Positions 62,870 through 64,000 of a stretch of DNA of 64,000 nucleotides are shown here, piece after piece. The notes under the pieces are model-generated. The model saw nothing but the letters and a program-made list of their open reading frames with translations. It was not told where the DNA came from and did not search any database. The translations under genes were made by a program, and so were the position numbers. Numbering within the stretch: the first letter of the stretch is position 1; every line of letters begins with the position of its first letter. Source of the DNA: Selenomonas sp. oral taxon 892 str. F0426 (GTDB lineage Bacteria > Bacillota > Negativicutes > Selenomonadales > Selenomonadaceae); assembly GCF_000468035.1 (NCBI RefSeq), contig NZ_KI260540.1, positions 30,691-94,690 of the forward strand, given 5' to 3'.

Positions 62870-63865
62870 TCAGCGTAGCGAGATCGGCTCGTACATCTCC
62901 TCATTTTTCGCGAGCAGTGCCTGTGCGTACTGCCGTGCCTGATAGGCGAGCGTACGGCGATAGGAGTGTTTTCCCTCCACATAACGGTTTGCCGTCCGCA
63001 ACTTCTTCTCGTATGCACGCAGAAAGATCGCACGCCCTTCCCGCATCAGGATGATGCCCGGCTCCTCCTCCTTCATTGCAGCAAAATGCTCTCGCTTGAT
63101 CTCATGATGGCTCACAAGTGAGAGTACCATTGCGTCGACGAGAACCGCGCGCCACTCCTCCATCAGATCAGATGCAAGCGCGGGGTGACGATTCTTCAAC
63201 GCATGGAGAAAGCCAAAGTACGGGTGCAGCCCCTCGTTCGAGAGCGCTGTATAGATATCATACATCAGCAGCGTATACCCAAAACTCAGCATTGCATTGA
63301 ACGGATCGAGCGGCGGAAGCCTGCTGCGCCTCGTGAAGGTAAACTCCCCCGGTACGAGAAGCCCCAGTGCACGAAAATACACCTTTGCAATCGCCCCCTC
63401 GTAGCCCATTAGCTGCTCACTCGTCTCTGCCGTTGGAATACGTTTCCGCAGGGCAAGAATCTCGTCGATTGCCTGCTACACCCCCGGGAGTTCCGCATTT
63501 CGGTTGTAGCGGCGCAGAAGTGTGAGCTGGTTGTGTACCTTGGCCGCGATCACCTTCCTGCCCATACGGAGATAGAACCCCGAGCCTTTCATGAGCACCT
63601 GCCGTTCCTGCCGGAAAACATTGACGTGACGCGTAGATTCGAGTCGTCCGAAAAAGAAGCCCGCGCGTGAGAGCCATGTAACCGGAACGCCGAGCCGCAG
63701 CAGCTCCACCATCGCCTGTGAGGACACCTGTACACTGTCGATCAGCGTCAGCGACTCTAGTACCTCCTCGGGAATCTCCATCACGCATTCATTGTTGCGA
63801 CCGATGACGAAATTCCCGCCGCGCTTCTGAATGTACGCCCCTTCCTCCGTAATGTAAGCAAACAT
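62870..63865 (-). pseudogene. cas1: cas1 interrupted by an in-frame amber stop
   Basis: The N-terminal part (63865 to 63479) and the C-terminal part (63475 to 62870) are in the same frame, separated only by TAG at 63478-63476, about codon 130 of an expected 331. The first part has M-F-A-Y-I-T-E-E-G-A-Y-I and the usual beta-rich domain. The second part begins Q-A-I-D-E-I and has M-G-Y-E-G-A-I-A (catalytic Glu), G-F-L-H-A-L-K (catalytic His) and S-D-L-M-E-E-W-R (catalytic Asp). Nothing else is damaged. It is either a recent null mutation, a suppressed stop, or a sequence error. Without readthrough no active integrase is made. Confidence 0.85.
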
Positions 63866-63898
63866 CACATCGCCCCCTGATTTGTTGACAAAATAGAC

Positions 63899-64000
63899 GT
63901 TTCCGTCCCCTTGCGGGGTGCTAGTGCTTAAATCTTGTCGAGGAGGTCTATACCGTCCGTCCGGGCGAGTTTCCGTCCCCTTGCGGGGTGCTGGTACTTA
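63899..64000 (-). CRISPR. End of a type III-A CRISPR array (two repeats, one spacer visible)
   Basis: A repeat of at least 32 bases occurs at 63899-63930 and at 63969-64000 (cut by the window end), 70 bases apart, with two differences (CTAGTGCTTA versus CTGGTACTTA). It contains the stem CCCC-TTGC-GGGG. Read on the minus strand it ends GGGGACGGAAAC, so the eight-base crRNA tag would be ACGGAAAC, like type III-A tags. The array therefore runs toward cas1 and the leader should lie outside the window. Exact repeat and spacer borders cannot be fixed from two copies. Confidence 0.85.

Overview
The window comes from a diderm Firmicute of the class Negativicutes, most likely Selenomonas or a close relative. 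The case rests on lipopolysaccharide genes (lptD, the ADP-heptose pathway, two heptosyltransferases) sitting beside Gram-positive style AGGAGG ribosome binding sites, frequent GTG and TTG starts, futalosine-route menaquinone genes and a 2-oxoacid:ferredoxin oxidoreductase. The genus is inference; no rRNA or tRNA is present to settle it. The DNA looks GC-rich except for a few AT-rich genes (hsdS and its spare cassette, and the S66 peptidase gene).

1-16.8 kb is one long minus-strand block for the cell envelope. It begins at lptD and runs through hldC (rfaE2), two family 9 glycosyltransferases, hldA (rfaE1), hldD, gmhB, two glycosyltransferases, a VirK/YbjX protein, two tandem capsule-type polysaccharide proteins, pseB, pseC, an aldo/keto reductase, an SpsF-type cytidylyltransferase and a truncated class-III aminotransferase. 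It therefore couples LPS assembly and ADP-heptose supply to a pseudaminic-acid-like sugar pathway. A divergent promoter pair separates it from two secreted proteins of unknown function.

18.4-24.5 kb holds small envelope genes, a methyltransferase and an RND efflux pair. 24.5-32.2 kb is a complete type I restriction-modification operon (hsdM, hsdS, hsdR). A tyrosine recombinase gene and a promoterless spare hsdS specificity cassette are embedded in it, flanked by exact direct repeats. 32.2-42 kb holds a DUF421/DUF3290 membrane pair, the korDABC ferredoxin oxidoreductase operon, an NAD(P)H oxidoreductase with an HxlR regulator, an apparent orphan antisense RNA unit, a menaquinone (mqnE-like, mqnC, MTAP-family) operon and a MATE pump.

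42-50 kb is accessory: a YwqG-like protein, a SUFU plus DUF4253 fusion, an AT-rich MccF-like peptidase, a large TPR protein and a second, isolated mqnE. 50.45-51.05 kb contains no credible gene but has a near-consensus promoter, many hairpins and a strong terminator. I read it as a structured non-coding RNA of about 550 nt, and it is the most interesting object here. An OPT-family transporter, a MITE-like element and two small genes follow.

54.5-64 kb is a complete type III-A CRISPR-Cas locus on the minus strand: cas1, cas2, cas10, csm2, csm3, csm4, csm5, cas6, csm6, with the end of a CRISPR array directly upstream of cas1. cas1 carries an in-frame amber stop, so new spacer acquisition may be lost while interference looks intact.
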